Shown one piece after another: positions 36,193-46,791 of a stretch of DNA of 64,000 nt. Every line of letters starts with the position of its first letter. The first letter of the stretch is position 1. This DNA comes from an uncultured bacterium. GTDB taxonomy: Bacteria > Pseudomonadota > Gammaproteobacteria > Burkholderiales > Burkholderiaceae_C. The stretch is taken from assembly GCA_903928495.1 (NCBI GenBank), contig CAIYQZ010000060.1, positions 1-64,000 of the forward strand, read 5' to 3'. Made by a program: the position numbers and the translations under genes. The notes under the pieces were generated by a model, which did not search any database, was not told the DNA's origin, and worked only from the letters and a program-made list of their open reading frames with translations.

Positions 36193-36278
36193 ATCCGCTA
36201 GGGGTGTTGCACCGCAAGGTGCGACTGAGAAAGTCCCTTTGAACCTGATTGAGGTAATCCTCGCGCAGGGAAGCATGC
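36193..36278 (+). promoter_or_regulatory. TPP (THI-box) riboswitch aptamer
   Basis: The conserved THI elements are in order: GCTAGGGGTG, a variable stem with TGCACCGCAAGGTGC, CTGAGA, CCCTTTGAACCTGAT, GGTAATCC and GCAGGGAAGC, closing with GCT/AGC pairing. It binds thiamine pyrophosphate and normally represses the downstream gene. No T-rich terminator follows before the TonB receptor gene, so control is probably at translation; a GCTGCG...CGCAGC hairpin (36289-36306) and an AGGTCG...CGACCT hairpin (36340-36362) lie before the start codon. Confidence 0.93.
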
Positions 36279-36383
36279 TCACCACGCCGCTGCGCGCTCA
36301 CGCAGCGTATTTGCGCGGCCCTTTTCGGGTCGTCATAACAGGTCGTGGGTTCAAGCCGACCTGCCATTGATGCAACACAAGCA

Positions 36384-38558
36384 ATGGCACACACAACACC
36401 ACAGACATCCGTTCAGTCACACGGTCGATACACGACCACGGCCAGCGCCTTGCTGGCCACCTTGCTGGGAATCAGCCCCTGGGCGCAGGCCCAACCCGAA
36501 GCCACGCTGGGCACCGTGACCATCCGCCCAGCGGCGGACGAGCCCAGCCTAGCGGGTCTTTCCGATGAGCCGGCAGACCGCACACCCGTGAGCACACAAG
36601 TCGTCACCCGACATCAGTGGGAGGCATACGGTGCACGCCGCCTGAGCGATGTGCTGGCATTCGACGCTTCGGCCTCCGACGCCTACAACGCCATTGGTTA
36701 CTGGGACTACGTCACGTTGCGCGGTTTCGTGCTCGACCAGAACCAAAATTTCCGCCGAGATGGCATGCCCATCAGCGCAGAAACCAGCATTGCACTGGAC
36801 AACAAATACCAAATCGAACTGCTGAAAGGCACCAGCGGCATACAGGCAGGCACCAGCGCACCGGGCGGTTTGATCAATTTCACCGTCAAGCGGCCCACTG
36901 AAACCGACTTGCGCACTGTGCGGCTGGAAACGGGCAATCACGGCGGCGGCTTGGTCCATGTGGATTTGGGTGGTCGGTTTGGCACTGATCGCGCGCTGGG
37001 TTACCGCCTGAACGTGGCCAGCGAAGCCATCCGCAACCACATTCGATCGGCAGATGGACGGCGCAGCCTGTTCGCCCTGGCCATGGACTGGCGCATTGAA
37101 CCCGACAGCCTGCTGGAAGTTGAACTGGAGAGTTCCAGACGCAACCAGCCGGGCGTACCGGGCTTGAGCTTGCTGGGAACCCGCTTACCAGAGCCCAACC
37201 CCTACACCAACATCAACAGCCAGCCCTGGAGCCAACCCGGTGAAATGAAGGGCCTGACAGGCAGCGTGCGTTACGAGCGAGCGCTGGCGCGAGACTGGCG
37301 CTGGAGTTTTCATGCGAGCAGCCAGCGGCTGCACACGAATGATTTTTTGGCCTATCCCTACGGTTGCTACGAGGCTGCAACTGGCAACTATTTTGCGGAG
37401 AGGTATTGCCCAAATGGTGACTTCGACCTCTACGACTTCCGCAGCCTGAACGAAGTACGCCGTACACAGGCGCTGCAAATCCAAGCCAAAGGCCATGCAC
37501 AGTGGGGCGGAGTGAGCCACCACTTGACGGTGGGAGTGCTGCGCCAGCGACAAACGGACACAGGTCAGGAGCAAGCCGACAACAACGCGCCAGTGGGCAC
37601 GGGCAATGTCAACACCCTGCCCCCCCTGCCTGCCGACCCCACCTTTGCTGACCCATACACCCTGCGCAACGACCACAGCACCGAATGGTTTGCGTACGAC
37701 CGGGTGCAGTGGACCCCGGTTCTCAGCACCTGGATGGGCGTGCGCCACAGCCGCCTGGACCGCCAGGGTGTACGCACCGATGGCTCGCGGGGCACCGCTT
37801 ACCGGCAACACTTCACCACGCCGTGGCTGGCTGCCGCCTGGCAAGCACGCCCAAACACGATGGTGTATGCCAGCACTGGTCAAGGCGTGGAATCATTTGT
37901 TGCCCCTGGTCGCAGTCGCTACACCAATGCGGGACAAGCGCTGTCGCCTTTAAAAAGCAGTCAATGGGAATTGGGCCTGAAGCAGCACACTTCAGCCAGG
38001 CACTTGGAAGTATCCCTGTTCGGCATCAGCCGGCCACGGGCGGGCGATGCCGGATCCTGTGACGCTGTGGGCACTTGCACGTTCCGCACCGATGGTGAAG
38101 ATGTCCACCGTGGCATCGAGTTGAATCTCGGGCAGCGCATGGGTCGCTTCGCGTGGGAGTCGAGTGCCACGCTTCTTCATGCACGTCGGCGCAATGGCAC
38201 CATCCAACCAGCACTCAACGGGCAACAGCCCACCAACGTTCCACCGCTCGCTGTGCGTGTCGGTGGCTCCTATGAGGTGGCTGGCTTGCCGGGCTTGAGT
38301 GTTCATGCACGCATGTCCCATGAGGGCCAGCGACACGTCGTGCCCGACGGTTCGATCAGGTTGCCGTCCTGGACCACCGTCGATGCGGGCTTGACCTACC
38401 GCACAACCATCAACAAACAGGTGGCGACCTGGCGACTGGGCGTGAACAATCTCTTGAACAGGCGCTATTTCAAAGAGTCGCCCTACCAGTACAGCCATGT
38501 CTACCTCTTCCCCGGAGCGCCGCGCACATGGCGGTTGGCCCTCGAAGCAGGATTTTGA
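36384..38558 (+). CDS. TonB-dependent outer-membrane receptor under TPP riboswitch control
   Basis: 724 residues from the ATG at 36384; a GTG at 36345 would add 13. Signal peptide ending ...PWAQAQ, then a plug domain (about 40-160: QVVTRHQWEAYGARRLSDVL, LRGFVLDQNQNFRRDG, IELLKGTSGIQAGTSAPGG) and a ~550-residue beta-barrel closing with the aromatic C-terminal strand TWRLALEAGF. By sequence it looks like a siderophore receptor, but the thiamine riboswitch in its leader argues for uptake of thiamine, its phosphates or a precursor. It stands alone, with no thi or ABC genes beside it. Confidence 0.9.
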   Translation: MAHTTPQTSVQSHGRYTTTASALLATLLGISPWAQAQPEATLGTVTIRPAADEPSLAGLSDEPADRTPVSTQVVTRHQWEAYGARRLSDVLAFDASASDAYNAIGYWDYVTLRGFVLDQNQNFRRDGMPISAETSIALDNKYQIELLKGTSGIQAGTSAPGGLINFTVKRPTETDLRTVRLETGNHGGGLVHVDLGGRFGTDRALGYRLNVASEAIRNHIRSADGRRSLFALAMDWRIEPDSLLEVELESSRRNQPGVPGLSLLGTRLPEPNPYTNINSQPWSQPGEMKGLTGSVRYERALARDWRWSFHASSQRLHTNDFLAYPYGCYEAATGNYFAERYCPNGDFDLYDFRSLNEVRRTQALQIQAKGHAQWGGVSHHLTVGVLRQRQTDTGQEQADNNAPVGTGNVNTLPPLPADPTFADPYTLRNDHSTEWFAYDRVQWTPVLSTWMGVRHSRLDRQGVRTDGSRGTAYRQHFTTPWLAAAWQARPNTMVYASTGQGVESFVAPGRSRYTNAGQALSPLKSSQWELGLKQHTSARHLEVSLFGISRPRAGDAGSCDAVGTCTFRTDGEDVHRGIELNLGQRMGRFAWESSATLLHARRRNGTIQPALNGQQPTNVPPLAVRVGGSYEVAGLPGLSVHARMSHEGQRHVVPDGSIRLPSWTTVDAGLTYRTTINKQVATWRLGVNNLLNRRYFKESPYQYSHVYLFPGAPRTWRLALEAGF

Positions 38559-38565
38559 GCAAGCC

Positions 38566-38594
38566 TCGAAAAGCCCAAAAAATCACGCTATAAT
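38566..38594 (+). promoter_or_regulatory. Promoter of tRNA-Asn
   Basis: TATAAT (38589-38594), a perfect -10, with TCGAAA (38566-38571) 17 bp upstream as a 4/6 match to the -35 consensus. The tRNA begins 12 nt after the -10. Confidence 0.65.
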
Positions 38595-38606
38595 TTGAGG
38601 CGTTGT

Positions 38607-38682
38607 TCCTCGATAGCTCAGTCGGTAGAGCGCCGGACTGTTAATCCGTAGGTCCCTGGTTCGAGCCCAGGTCGAGGAGCCA
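38607..38682 (+). tRNA. tRNA-Asn (anticodon GTT)
   Basis: 76 nt with encoded CCA. Acceptor stem TCCTCGA/TCGAGGA, D-arm AGCTCAGTCGGTAGAGC, anticodon arm CGGACTGTTAATCCG with anticodon GTT, and T-arm CCTGGTTCGAGCCCAGG all close properly. It has its own promoter and terminator. Confidence 0.97.
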
Positions 38683-38693
38683 AAAAACACGAC

Positions 38694-38726
38694 AAGCCCT
38701 GCATGTTCACTCATGTGGGGCTTTTT
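38694..38726 (+). terminator. Terminator after tRNA-Asn
   Basis: AAGCCC...GGGGCTT stem extended by GCATG/CATGT pairing, followed by a T-run. Confidence 0.82.
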
Positions 38727-38758
38727 CGTTTTGACACGCTTTGCACGGAGCCGTTGTC

Positions 38759-39529
38759 TTGAATCCACCGCCACCCACCCGTCCACTGGCCTGGCTGCAG
38801 CCCGGCGAAGCCTTCCCCCCTGTGTCCGAAGCATGGACGGAGGACGATCCTGCACCCGGTCTGCTGGCGGCTGGAGGCGCATTGGATGTCGACAGCCTGC
38901 TGAGAGCCTATTCACGTGGCATTTTCCCGTGGTTCAGCGATGGCCAGCCCCCCCTGTGGTGGAGCACCGACCCTCGCATGGTGCTTCGAACCAGTGAGTT
39001 CAGACTGCACAGTTCCCTCAAAAAAGAGCTCCGTGCAATCCTGCGCAACCACCGGCTGGACATCCGCATCGACCATGATTTCAGGTCCACCATTGCGGCA
39101 TGCGCGAACACGCAGCGCCCGGGACAAGACGGTACATGGATCGTTGACGAGATGCAGGAGGCCTATGTCCGGTTGCACGAAGCGGGGTACGCGCACAGCG
39201 TCGAGGCCTGGATCGACGGCACACGTTGCGGTGGTTTGTATGCGGTGAACATTGGTCACATGGTGTTTGGCGAGTCAATGTTCAGCCTGAGAAGCAATGC
39301 CTCCAAAATCGCACTCAGCGCGTTGGTGGCGTTCTGCCTGCACCACGGCATGCCCATCATCGACTGCCAGCAGCAGACCCGCCATCTGGCGAGTCTGGGA
39401 GCCAGCCCGTGGCCTCGGGATGCATTCACCCGACAACTCGGCGGGTTGACCCGGCAACCGCCTGTGCCCTGGCAATTCGACCCCATATACTGGAACGCAC
39501 TTTTCAACCGCCCTCCAGCCAGCGCGTGA
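38759..39529 (+). CDS. aat: Leucyl/phenylalanyl-tRNA--protein transferase
   Basis: 256 residues from the TTG at 38759, supported by GGAG 8 nt upstream; a TTG at 38741 would add six. It adds Leu or Phe to proteins with N-terminal Lys or Arg, marking them for ClpS-ClpAP. Family blocks are [60 protein letters not shown] and GESMFS. Its stop overlaps the bpt start (GTGA), so the two transferases are coupled. Confidence 0.94.
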   Translation: MNPPPPTRPLAWLQPGEAFPPVSEAWTEDDPAPGLLAAGGALDVDSLLRAYSRGIFPWFSDGQPPLWWSTDPRMVLRTSEFRLHSSLKKELRAILRNHRLDIRIDHDFRSTIAACANTQRPGQDGTWIVDEMQEAYVRLHEAGYAHSVEAWIDGTRCGGLYAVNIGHMVFGESMFSLRSNASKIALSALVAFCLHHGMPIIDCQQQTRHLASLGASPWPRDAFTRQLGGLTRQPPVPWQFDPIYWNALFNRPPASA

Positions 39530-40278
39530 CACATCCCAACGACCTGCCCTTTGAAGCGCTGCAGTTCTACGCCACTGCGCCTTACAGCTGCAGCTACCTT
39601 CCAGGCCGGCTGGCAAGGTCCCAGGTGGCCACGCCCAGCCACCTGATCCACAACGATGCTTACTCGTCGTTGGTGAAGCAAGGTTTTCGACGCAGCGGGA
39701 TGTTCACCTACCGCCCTCACTGTGATGGTTGTCATGCTTGCATGGCATTGCGCATACCGGTCAACGACTTCAAACCCAACCGCAGCCAAAGACGCAGCGC
39801 GCTGGCACACCACACGCTGAAAGCCAATGTGCTGAAACTGTGTTTTGTGCCAGACCATTACGACCTGTACCTGCGCTATCAGGCCAGTCGGCATCCGGGT
39901 GGCGGGATGGATGAGGACAGCGTAGACCAATACACGCAATTCCTGCTGCAAAGCCGGGTCAACTCCAGGCTGATTGAGTTCAGCGAGCCCGCCCATCCAG
40001 AGGCCCTTGGCAGCAAAGAACCCCTGCTGAAAATGGTGTCCATTGTGGATGTGCTCAACGATGGGCTGTCAGCGGTGTACACCTTTTACGAACCCACCGA
40101 CAACGCAAGTTATGGCACCTACAACGTGCTGTGGCTTGTCGAACAAGCCAAGGCATTGGGCCTCCCATATGTGTACCTGGGGTACTGGATCGCCGACAGC
40201 GGCAAGATGGCGTACAAAACGCGGTTCAAACCCCATGAACTGCTCAGCAATGGCGTTTGGATGCGTTCATCCGACTGA
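39526..40278 (+). CDS. bpt: Aspartate/glutamate leucyltransferase (ATE1-like)
   Basis: 250 residues from the GTG at 39526 inside the aat stop. It transfers leucine from tRNA to proteins with N-terminal Asp or Glu, creating N-degrons. The ATE fold is recognisable from [34 protein letters not shown] (conserved cysteines), DPxx-like [10 protein letters not shown] and [18 protein letters not shown]. Pairs functionally with aat upstream and with clpS-clpA at 59-62 kb. Older annotations call it arginyltransferase. Confidence 0.93.
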   Translation: MTHPNDLPFEALQFYATAPYSCSYLPGRLARSQVATPSHLIHNDAYSSLVKQGFRRSGMFTYRPHCDGCHACMALRIPVNDFKPNRSQRRSALAHHTLKANVLKLCFVPDHYDLYLRYQASRHPGGGMDEDSVDQYTQFLLQSRVNSRLIEFSEPAHPEALGSKEPLLKMVSIVDVLNDGLSAVYTFYEPTDNASYGTYNVLWLVEQAKALGLPYVYLGYWIADSGKMAYKTRFKPHELLSNGVWMRSSD

Positions 40279-40349
40279 GTGGGCCCAGCAAGGCGCCCGG
40301 ATCAGATAAATATTTCACGCTATAAAATGGCCTCACGAGATGTGATGCC

Positions 40350-41126
40350 ATGACCAAACGACCCGAACTGCAACCGACCACGCCCACCGTACAGGTCATT
40401 GACCGAATGTTCCATCTGCTGGAGATACTGGCGATCCACGAAGAGCCGGTTTCCCTCAAGGACATCGCCGAGCAATCGAAACTGCACCCTTCCACCGCAC
40501 ACCGAATACTCAATGACTTGACGATTGGCCGGTTTGTGGAACGACCAGAACCCGGCAGCTACCGCCTGGGCATGCGCCTGCTGGAACTCGGAAACCTGGT
40601 CAAAGCCCGCCTCAACGTGCGAGATGCAGCCCTTGGACCCATGCGTGATTTGCACAAGCTGATTCAGCAACCTGTGAACCTGAGCGTGCGCCAGGGTGAC
40701 GAAATCGTTTACGTGGAGCGTGCCTACAGCGAGCGTTCGGGCATGCAGGTGGTCAGGGCCATTGGCGGGCGGGCGCCCCTTCACCTGACCTCGGTCGGCA
40801 AATTGTTTTTGGCCAATGACGACCCGGCACGGGTAAGGACTTACGCCACGCGCACCGGACTGGCTGGGCAAACCCGCAACAGCCTGACACAGTTGCCCCG
40901 GCTGGAAGCTGAACTGGACCAAGCACGCCAGACCGGTGTGGCGCGTGACAATGAAGAACTGGAGCTGGGCGTGCGCTGCATGGCCGCAGGCATCTACGAT
41001 GACCACGGCAAACTGGTGGCTGGGCTCTCAATCTCAGCGCCCGCAGACCGATTGGATGACAAATGGCTGGCCAAGCTCAATGCCACAGCCCACGAGATCT
41101 CCAGGGCACTCGGATATAAAAACTGA
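40350..41126 (+). CDS. IclR-family transcriptional regulator
   Basis: 258 residues. N-terminal winged helix (about 12-75: VIDRMFHLLEILAIHEEPVSLKDIA, LHPSTAHRIL) and a C-terminal IclR effector domain (about 90-255: YVERAYSERSGM, RAPLHLTSVGKLFLA, ELELGVRCMAAGIYDDHG, LSISAPADRL). Family members bind small organic acids or aromatics; nothing nearby reveals the ligand or regulon. It stands alone between bpt and a terminator shared with pbpG. Confidence 0.92.
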   Translation: MTKRPELQPTTPTVQVIDRMFHLLEILAIHEEPVSLKDIAEQSKLHPSTAHRILNDLTIGRFVERPEPGSYRLGMRLLELGNLVKARLNVRDAALGPMRDLHKLIQQPVNLSVRQGDEIVYVERAYSERSGMQVVRAIGGRAPLHLTSVGKLFLANDDPARVRTYATRTGLAGQTRNSLTQLPRLEAELDQARQTGVARDNEELELGVRCMAAGIYDDHGKLVAGLSISAPADRLDDKWLAKLNATAHEISRALGYKN

Positions 41127-41171
41127 TTAGTTTTAGCCCTTATCGCATTAATCATAAGGACTTGTTGCTAT

Positions 41172-41202
41172 AAAAAAAGCCCCTGTCACAAGGGCTTTTT
41201 TT
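41172..41202. terminator. Bidirectional terminator between the IclR gene and pbpG
   Basis: AAAAAAAGCCC and GGGCTTTTTTT form an 11-bp stem around a 9-base loop; A- and T-runs allow termination in both directions. It touches the pbpG stop codon. Confidence 0.88.
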
Positions 41203-42277
41203 ACTTGGCTTCCATCCAGCGCCGGACACGCTCGGCATCGGCCAGTCGCGTGAGTTTGCCTGCTGAATCCAGAAACACCATGATCAGCTCGCGACCAGCC
41301 ACTTTTGCCTGCATGACCAGACAGCGCCCGGCTTCCGAGATGTACCCGGTTTTTTGCAGGCCAATCTCCCACTCAGGGTTGCTGACCAGGCGGTTCGTGT
41401 TGCGGTATTGCAGGGTTCTGCGGCCCGTATCCACCTCATACCCCTGGGATGTGGACAGGTCGCGAATGATGGGGCGGTGATAGGCCTCTGCAGCCAATGT
41501 GGTTAGGTCTTTGGCGCTGGACTGGTTGCGTGGTGACAAACCCGTGGGGTCGACATACTGGGTGTCCGACATGCCCAACAGCTGCGCCTTGACATTCATC
41601 AGCCGCACAAATGCATCCAGACCACCGGGAAAGGTACGTCCCAGGGCATGTGCTGCCCGGTTTTCACTGGACATGAGCGCGAGGTGCAACAACTCACCGC
41701 GTGTGAGGGTGGTTCCGACGGCGAGCCGCGAGCCGCTTCCCTTGAGCGTGTCCACATCGTCATCGGTGATGGTGATCCGTTCGTCGAGAGACAGGTTGGC
41801 ATCAGCAACAACCAGTCCAGTCATGAGTTTGGTCAGTGAGGCGATCGGCAGGACGGTGGAGCCATTCTTGTTGAACAGGACTTCCTGGGTGTTCTGATCG
41901 ATCACCATCACCGCGTTGGATTTGAGGCCGAGCGCATCAACTGCGGACTCAAGACCGGCCAACTGTCCATATGAGGGGCGTGATACCGGAACGGCCTGAG
42001 CCTTCATTTTCCTCGTTGAACCGCTGGCGGCAATCGATGCGCTTTTCCTGACACCATTCCGCTTGGCCACGGTCTCAGGCTTTGCAGCGCGCTGCGCCAC
42101 AGCCTTTGGTTGCGACTTGGTTCTGGCTGCCACCTGCCGAACCGGTTTTTTCTTGACCACCTGAACACGATCTGCCGACTTTTTCTTGTCGGCAGCCTGA
42201 GCGTCTGGGAACTGAAAACCGATGGCCAGCACAAGCAGAAATACCCAACGGAAGAACACGCGTGGTGTGGTGGTCAT
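41201..42277 (-). CDS. pbpG: D-alanyl-D-alanine endopeptidase (PBP7-type)
   Basis: 358 residues. Signal peptide (FLLVLAIGFQFPDAQA), then a Lys/Arg/Ala-rich linker (about 30-95), then the penicillin-binding S11 peptidase domain with S-x-x-K in IASLTKLM, S-x-N in LMSSENRAA and K-T-G in GLQKTGYIS. It cleaves peptidoglycan cross-links in the periplasm. It has a plausible promoter in the gap behind leuA and a terminator at its end, so it is a single-gene unit. Confidence 0.92.
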   Translation of the reverse strand: MTTTPRVFFRWVFLLVLAIGFQFPDAQAADKKKSADRVQVVKKKPVRQVAARTKSQPKAVAQRAAKPETVAKRNGVRKSASIAASGSTRKMKAQAVPVSRPSYGQLAGLESAVDALGLKSNAVMVIDQNTQEVLFNKNGSTVLPIASLTKLMTGLVVADANLSLDERITITDDDVDTLKGSGSRLAVGTTLTRGELLHLALMSSENRAAHALGRTFPGGLDAFVRLMNVKAQLLGMSDTQYVDPTGLSPRNQSSAKDLTTLAAEAYHRPIIRDLSTSQGYEVDTGRRTLQYRNTNRLVSNPEWEIGLQKTGYISEAGRCLVMQAKVAGRELIMVFLDSAGKLTRLADAERVRRWMEAK

Positions 42278-42315
42278 ATTGAACTGCTCCGGTGTCTGCT
42301 TGCTGCCAAAACCAC

Positions 42316-42344
42316 AGTATAGGCCCAGGAAAAAAAGCGAGCAA
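42316..42344 (-). promoter_or_regulatory. Putative pbpG promoter
   Basis: On the minus strand: TATACT (-10, 42316-42321) with TTGCTC (-35, 42339-42344) exactly 17 bp upstream, ~40 nt before the pbpG start. Confidence 0.5.
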
Positions 42345-42383
42345 TATCAATTGCTTGCGAATGAAAGCTCATTGAAAGCCAGG

Positions 42384-42408
42384 AAAAAAAGCCCCTGAGG
42401 GCCTTTTA
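42384..42408 (-). terminator. Terminator after leuA
   Basis: GCCC/GGGC stem with flanking A and T tracts; on the minus strand it ends in GGGGCTTTTTTT, about 50 nt after the leuA stop. Confidence 0.75.
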
Positions 42409-42458
42409 CACAATTTCACCGACCAAAATCACCGCAAGTTGTTGATTTCATTGTCTTT

Positions 42459-43997
42459 TCAACCCTGAGCAGCAACCCGGTCCGCCTTGCTCTGCAGCTT
42501 GTTGAGGGCGCTGAGGTAGGCCTTGGCGGATGCCACCACGATGTCAGGGTCTGAGCCCACACCATTGACCACACGGCCACTGTGCTGCAAACGCACGGTG
42601 ACTTCGCCTTGGCTTTCGGTGGAACCGCTGATGGCATTGACAGAATACAACACCATTTCTGCGCCACTTTTGACGTGCGATTCGATCGCCTTCAGTGAGG
42701 CATCCACAGGTCCGTTGCCATCTGACTGGCCACGCACTTCTTTGCCGTCCACCGTGAAAACCACCGTGGCCTGGGGGCGCTCGCCGGTTTCGCTGTGCTG
42801 CGCCAGAGACACCAAGCCAAATTGCTCCTTCTCGGCGCTGACGCTCTCGTCGCTGACCAGCGCCAGGATGTCTTCATCAAAAATGTCGCTTTTGCGGTCG
42901 GCCAGTTCCTTGAACTTGGCAAATGCGGTATTGATTTCCGACTCGGAATCCAGCGAAATGCCCAAGTCCTGCAAACGCTGCTTGAACGCATTGCGGCCAC
43001 TGAGTTTGCCGAGCACAATTTTGTTGGCACTCCAGCCCACGTCCTCGGCTCGCATGATTTCGTAGGTATCGCGCGCTTTGAGCACGCCATCCTGGTGAAT
43101 GCCACTGGCATGCGCAAAGGCGTTGGCCCCGACCACCGCTTTGTTGGGTTGCACCACAAAGCCAGTGGTCTGGCTGACCATCCGACTGGCGGGCACGATC
43201 TGGGTGGCATCGATGTTCAAGCTGAGACCGAAGTAATCGCGACGGGTTTTCACTGCCATCACAATCTCTTCCAGCGAACAGTTGCCAGCTCGCTCGCCCA
43301 AGCCGTTGATCGTGCACTCAACCTGTCGAGCGCCGCCAATTTTCACGCCTGCCAATGAGTTGGCCACCGCCATGCCCAGGTCATTGTGGCAGTGAACACT
43401 CCAAATGGCTTTGTCGGAATTGGGGATGCGCTCACGCAGGGTTTTGATGAAGTTGCCATACAACTCCGGCACGGCATAGCCCACCGTGTCGGGCACGTTG
43501 ATGGTGGTGGCACCCTCGGCAATCACGGCCTCCAACACCCGGCACAAAAAGTCTGGGTCACTGCGGTACCCGTCTTCCGGGCTGAATTCCACATCGGCCA
43601 CGCGGGAGCGTGCGTAGCGCACGGCTTGTTTGGCCTGCTCCAGCACCTGTTCCGGTGTCATGCGCAGCTTTTTTTCCATGTGCAACGCACTGGTGGCGAT
43701 GAACGTGTGGATGCGGGCACGGTTGGCACCCGCCAAGGCATCGGCGGCACGTCCGATGTCGCGGTCATTTGCACGTGCCAGCGAGCAGATGGTCGAATCC
43801 TTGATGGCATCTGCAATGGCTTTGACCGCGTCAAAGTCGCCATTGGAGCTGGCAGCAAAACCAGCCTCGATCACATCGACCTTCAGACGCTCCAACTGGC
43901 GGGCGATGCGCAGTTTTTCGTCCTTGGTCATGGATGCGCCGGGCGATTGCTCGCCATCACGCAAGGTGGTGTCAAAAATGATCAACTGGTCGCTCAT
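42459..43997 (-). CDS. leuA: 2-isopropylmalate synthase
   Basis: 512 residues from the ATG at 43997 (GGAG 6 nt upstream; the ATG at 44009 is less likely). First committed step of leucine synthesis: acetyl-CoA plus 2-ketoisovalerate. HMGL-like TIM barrel with [15 protein letters not shown], the [14 protein letters not shown] metal site and [14 protein letters not shown]; the C-terminal ~120 residues are the leucine-feedback LeuA dimer domain ([32 protein letters not shown]). A leader peptide with three Leu codons and alternative hairpins lies directly upstream. It follows pssA on the same strand. Confidence 0.96.
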   Translation of the reverse strand: MSDQLIIFDTTLRDGEQSPGASMTKDEKLRIARQLERLKVDVIEAGFAASSNGDFDAVKAIADAIKDSTICSLARANDRDIGRAADALAGANRARIHTFIATSALHMEKKLRMTPEQVLEQAKQAVRYARSRVADVEFSPEDGYRSDPDFLCRVLEAVIAEGATTINVPDTVGYAVPELYGNFIKTLRERIPNSDKAIWSVHCHNDLGMAVANSLAGVKIGGARQVECTINGLGERAGNCSLEEIVMAVKTRRDYFGLSLNIDATQIVPASRMVSQTTGFVVQPNKAVVGANAFAHASGIHQDGVLKARDTYEIMRAEDVGWSANKIVLGKLSGRNAFKQRLQDLGISLDSESEINTAFAKFKELADRKSDIFDEDILALVSDESVSAEKEQFGLVSLAQHSETGERPQATVVFTVDGKEVRGQSDGNGPVDASLKAIESHVKSGAEMVLYSVNAISGSTESQGEVTVRLQHSGRVVNGVGSDPDIVVASAKAYLSALNKLQSKADRVAAQG

Positions 43998-44018
43998 GTC
44001 TTGCTCCATTGAACCGCG

Positions 44019-44096
44019 AAAAAAAGGTGCGGCAGTGCTGTGTCAAAAACCCGCAGTGCAAATACAAACGGCCCGCTGCGGGTGCAAACGGGCCGT
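44019..44096 (-). promoter_or_regulatory. leuA attenuator region with alternative hairpins
   Basis: On the leuA-sense strand three stems compete. ACGGCCCG/CGGGCCGT (44068-44096) is an 8-bp perfect stem. ACCCGCAG/CTGCGGGT (44049-44083) is 8 bp, followed by TTTTT. A shorter TGCGG/CCGCA stem (44028 to ~44054) is followed by CCTTTTTTT. The first and second cross each other, and the second and third share an arm, so they cannot coexist. Such an arrangement after a Leu-rich leader ORF is that of a transcription attenuator; which fold terminates is not settled. Confidence 0.65.
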
Positions 44097-44115
44097 TGGA
44101 AGAAGTGCTCGCGCG

Positions 44116-44172
44116 CTACGCCATCTGCCCGTGAGGGGCATCCAGTAGCAGGGCGAAAGAAACTTGTTGCAT
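44116..44172 (-). CDS. Leucine leader peptide of leuA
   Basis: An 18-codon ORF coding MQQVSFALLLDAPHGQMA, with three consecutive leucine codons (CTG CTA CTG, the middle one rare) at positions 8-10. It starts 17 nt after the pssA stop and ends ~20 nt before the first attenuator stem. GAGG stands only 2 nt before the ATG, so the ribosome site is weak or the spacing unusual. Ribosome stalling on the Leu codons when Leu-tRNA is short would set the downstream fold. Found by reading the gap; it is a prediction. Confidence 0.68.
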   Translation of the reverse strand: MQQVSFALLLDAPHGQMA

Positions 44173-44189
44173 GGCCTCAATGTATCACA

Positions 44190-44999
44190 TCAAGGCGCGT
44201 CGTTCTGGTCGTGCAACCCGCGCTCATCGGGTTCGTCAGTGGATGTGCTGATCACGCTGGTGGGCTTGCCTTTGGCCTTGCGCCAGACGTAAACCGCATA
44301 ACCTGAGAGACCGTAAATCACGAACAACCCAAACAGGACGGTGGGTGGATCAATGTTGATGATCGCGATGATCAACGCAATCAATACGATCACTGCAAAC
44401 GGGACGCTTTTGCGCATGTGCACGTCTTTGAAGCTGTAGAACGGCACGTTGGTGACCATCGTCAGGCCCGAGAACAGCGTCAAACCAAACACCCACCAGG
44501 ACAGGTCCGGACCTTGCACACCCGCCTCGGTCATCAACCAGATGAAACCGGCCACCAGTGCGGCGGCTGCAGGTGATGGCAGCCCCTGGAAAAACCGTTT
44601 GTCCACCACAGTGGTATTGACGTTGAAGCGGGCCAGGCGCAAGGCTGCACAGGCGCAATACACAAATGCGGCGATCCAGCCCCAGCGGCCCAGCCCGCTG
44701 AGTGACCATTCGTAGGCAATCAGTGCAGGCGCGGCGCCAAACGACACCATGTCGGACAAAGAGTCCATCTGCTCGCCGAATGCACTTTGGGTGTTGGTCA
44801 GTCGCGCGACACGCCCGTCCAGGCTGTCGAGCACCATGGCAGCAAAAATGCCGACGGTGGCCAGGTCATAGCGGCCGTTCATGGACATGACGATGGCGTA
44901 GAACCCACCGAACAGCGCGGCCAGCGTGATCATGTTGGGCAGGATGTAAATGCCCTTGCTGCGCCGGGTGATGGGCTTGGTGTCGTTGCCGTCGGTCAT
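44190..44999 (-). CDS. pssA: CDP-diacylglycerol--serine O-phosphatidyltransferase
   Basis: 269 residues from the ATG at 44999. Integral membrane CDP-alcohol phosphatidyltransferase (type II Pss) making phosphatidylserine. The signature D-G-x2-A-R-x8-G-x3-D-x3-D is complete (DGRVAR, then GEQMDSLSD), with about seven hydrophobic helices. An in-frame upstream stretch to 45182 runs through the ilvC terminator and is discounted. A terminator separates it from ilvC, so pssA probably has its own promoter in 45000-45090, though none is obvious. The leuA leader begins right after its stop. Confidence 0.93.
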   Translation of the reverse strand: MTDGNDTKPITRRSKGIYILPNMITLAALFGGFYAIVMSMNGRYDLATVGIFAAMVLDSLDGRVARLTNTQSAFGEQMDSLSDMVSFGAAPALIAYEWSLSGLGRWGWIAAFVYCACAALRLARFNVNTTVVDKRFFQGLPSPAAAALVAGFIWLMTEAGVQGPDLSWWVFGLTLFSGLTMVTNVPFYSFKDVHMRKSVPFAVIVLIALIIAIINIDPPTVLFGLFVIYGLSGYAVYVWRKAKGKPTSVISTSTDEPDERGLHDQNDAP

Positions 45000-45094
45000 G
45001 TGTGCGGTGTTGGTTTCAATTGAGGTGGCGGGCTTGCGCCAGCCAGTGGACAGTGAAGTGTAAGGCTCACACGGATGGCGGCAAACAGACGTAA

Positions 45095-45118
45095 AAAAGG
45101 CCACGCGAGTGGCCTTTT
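45095..45118. terminator. Terminator after ilvC
   Basis: AAAAGGCCAC (45095-45104), GCGA loop, GTGGCCTTTT (45109-45118), a 10-bp perfect stem with U-tract for the minus strand. Confidence 0.85.
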
Positions 45119-45139
45119 GTGCTTGGGGCTGAACCGAAA

Positions 45140-46712
<1,573 letters not shown>

Positions 46713-46791
46713 GATGATGAGATTCCTCTTTTCGCCGCCCTCCCCCGGCACCGGTAAGTGTCGGGCTTGGCGGGCAATAGATTCGTCAAAA

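Noticed and set aside
36345..36383. GTG at 36345 as the TonB receptor start
   Set aside because: It would place 13 extra polar residues before the signal peptide and lies inside the leader hairpin; the ATG at 36384 gives a normal signal peptide.
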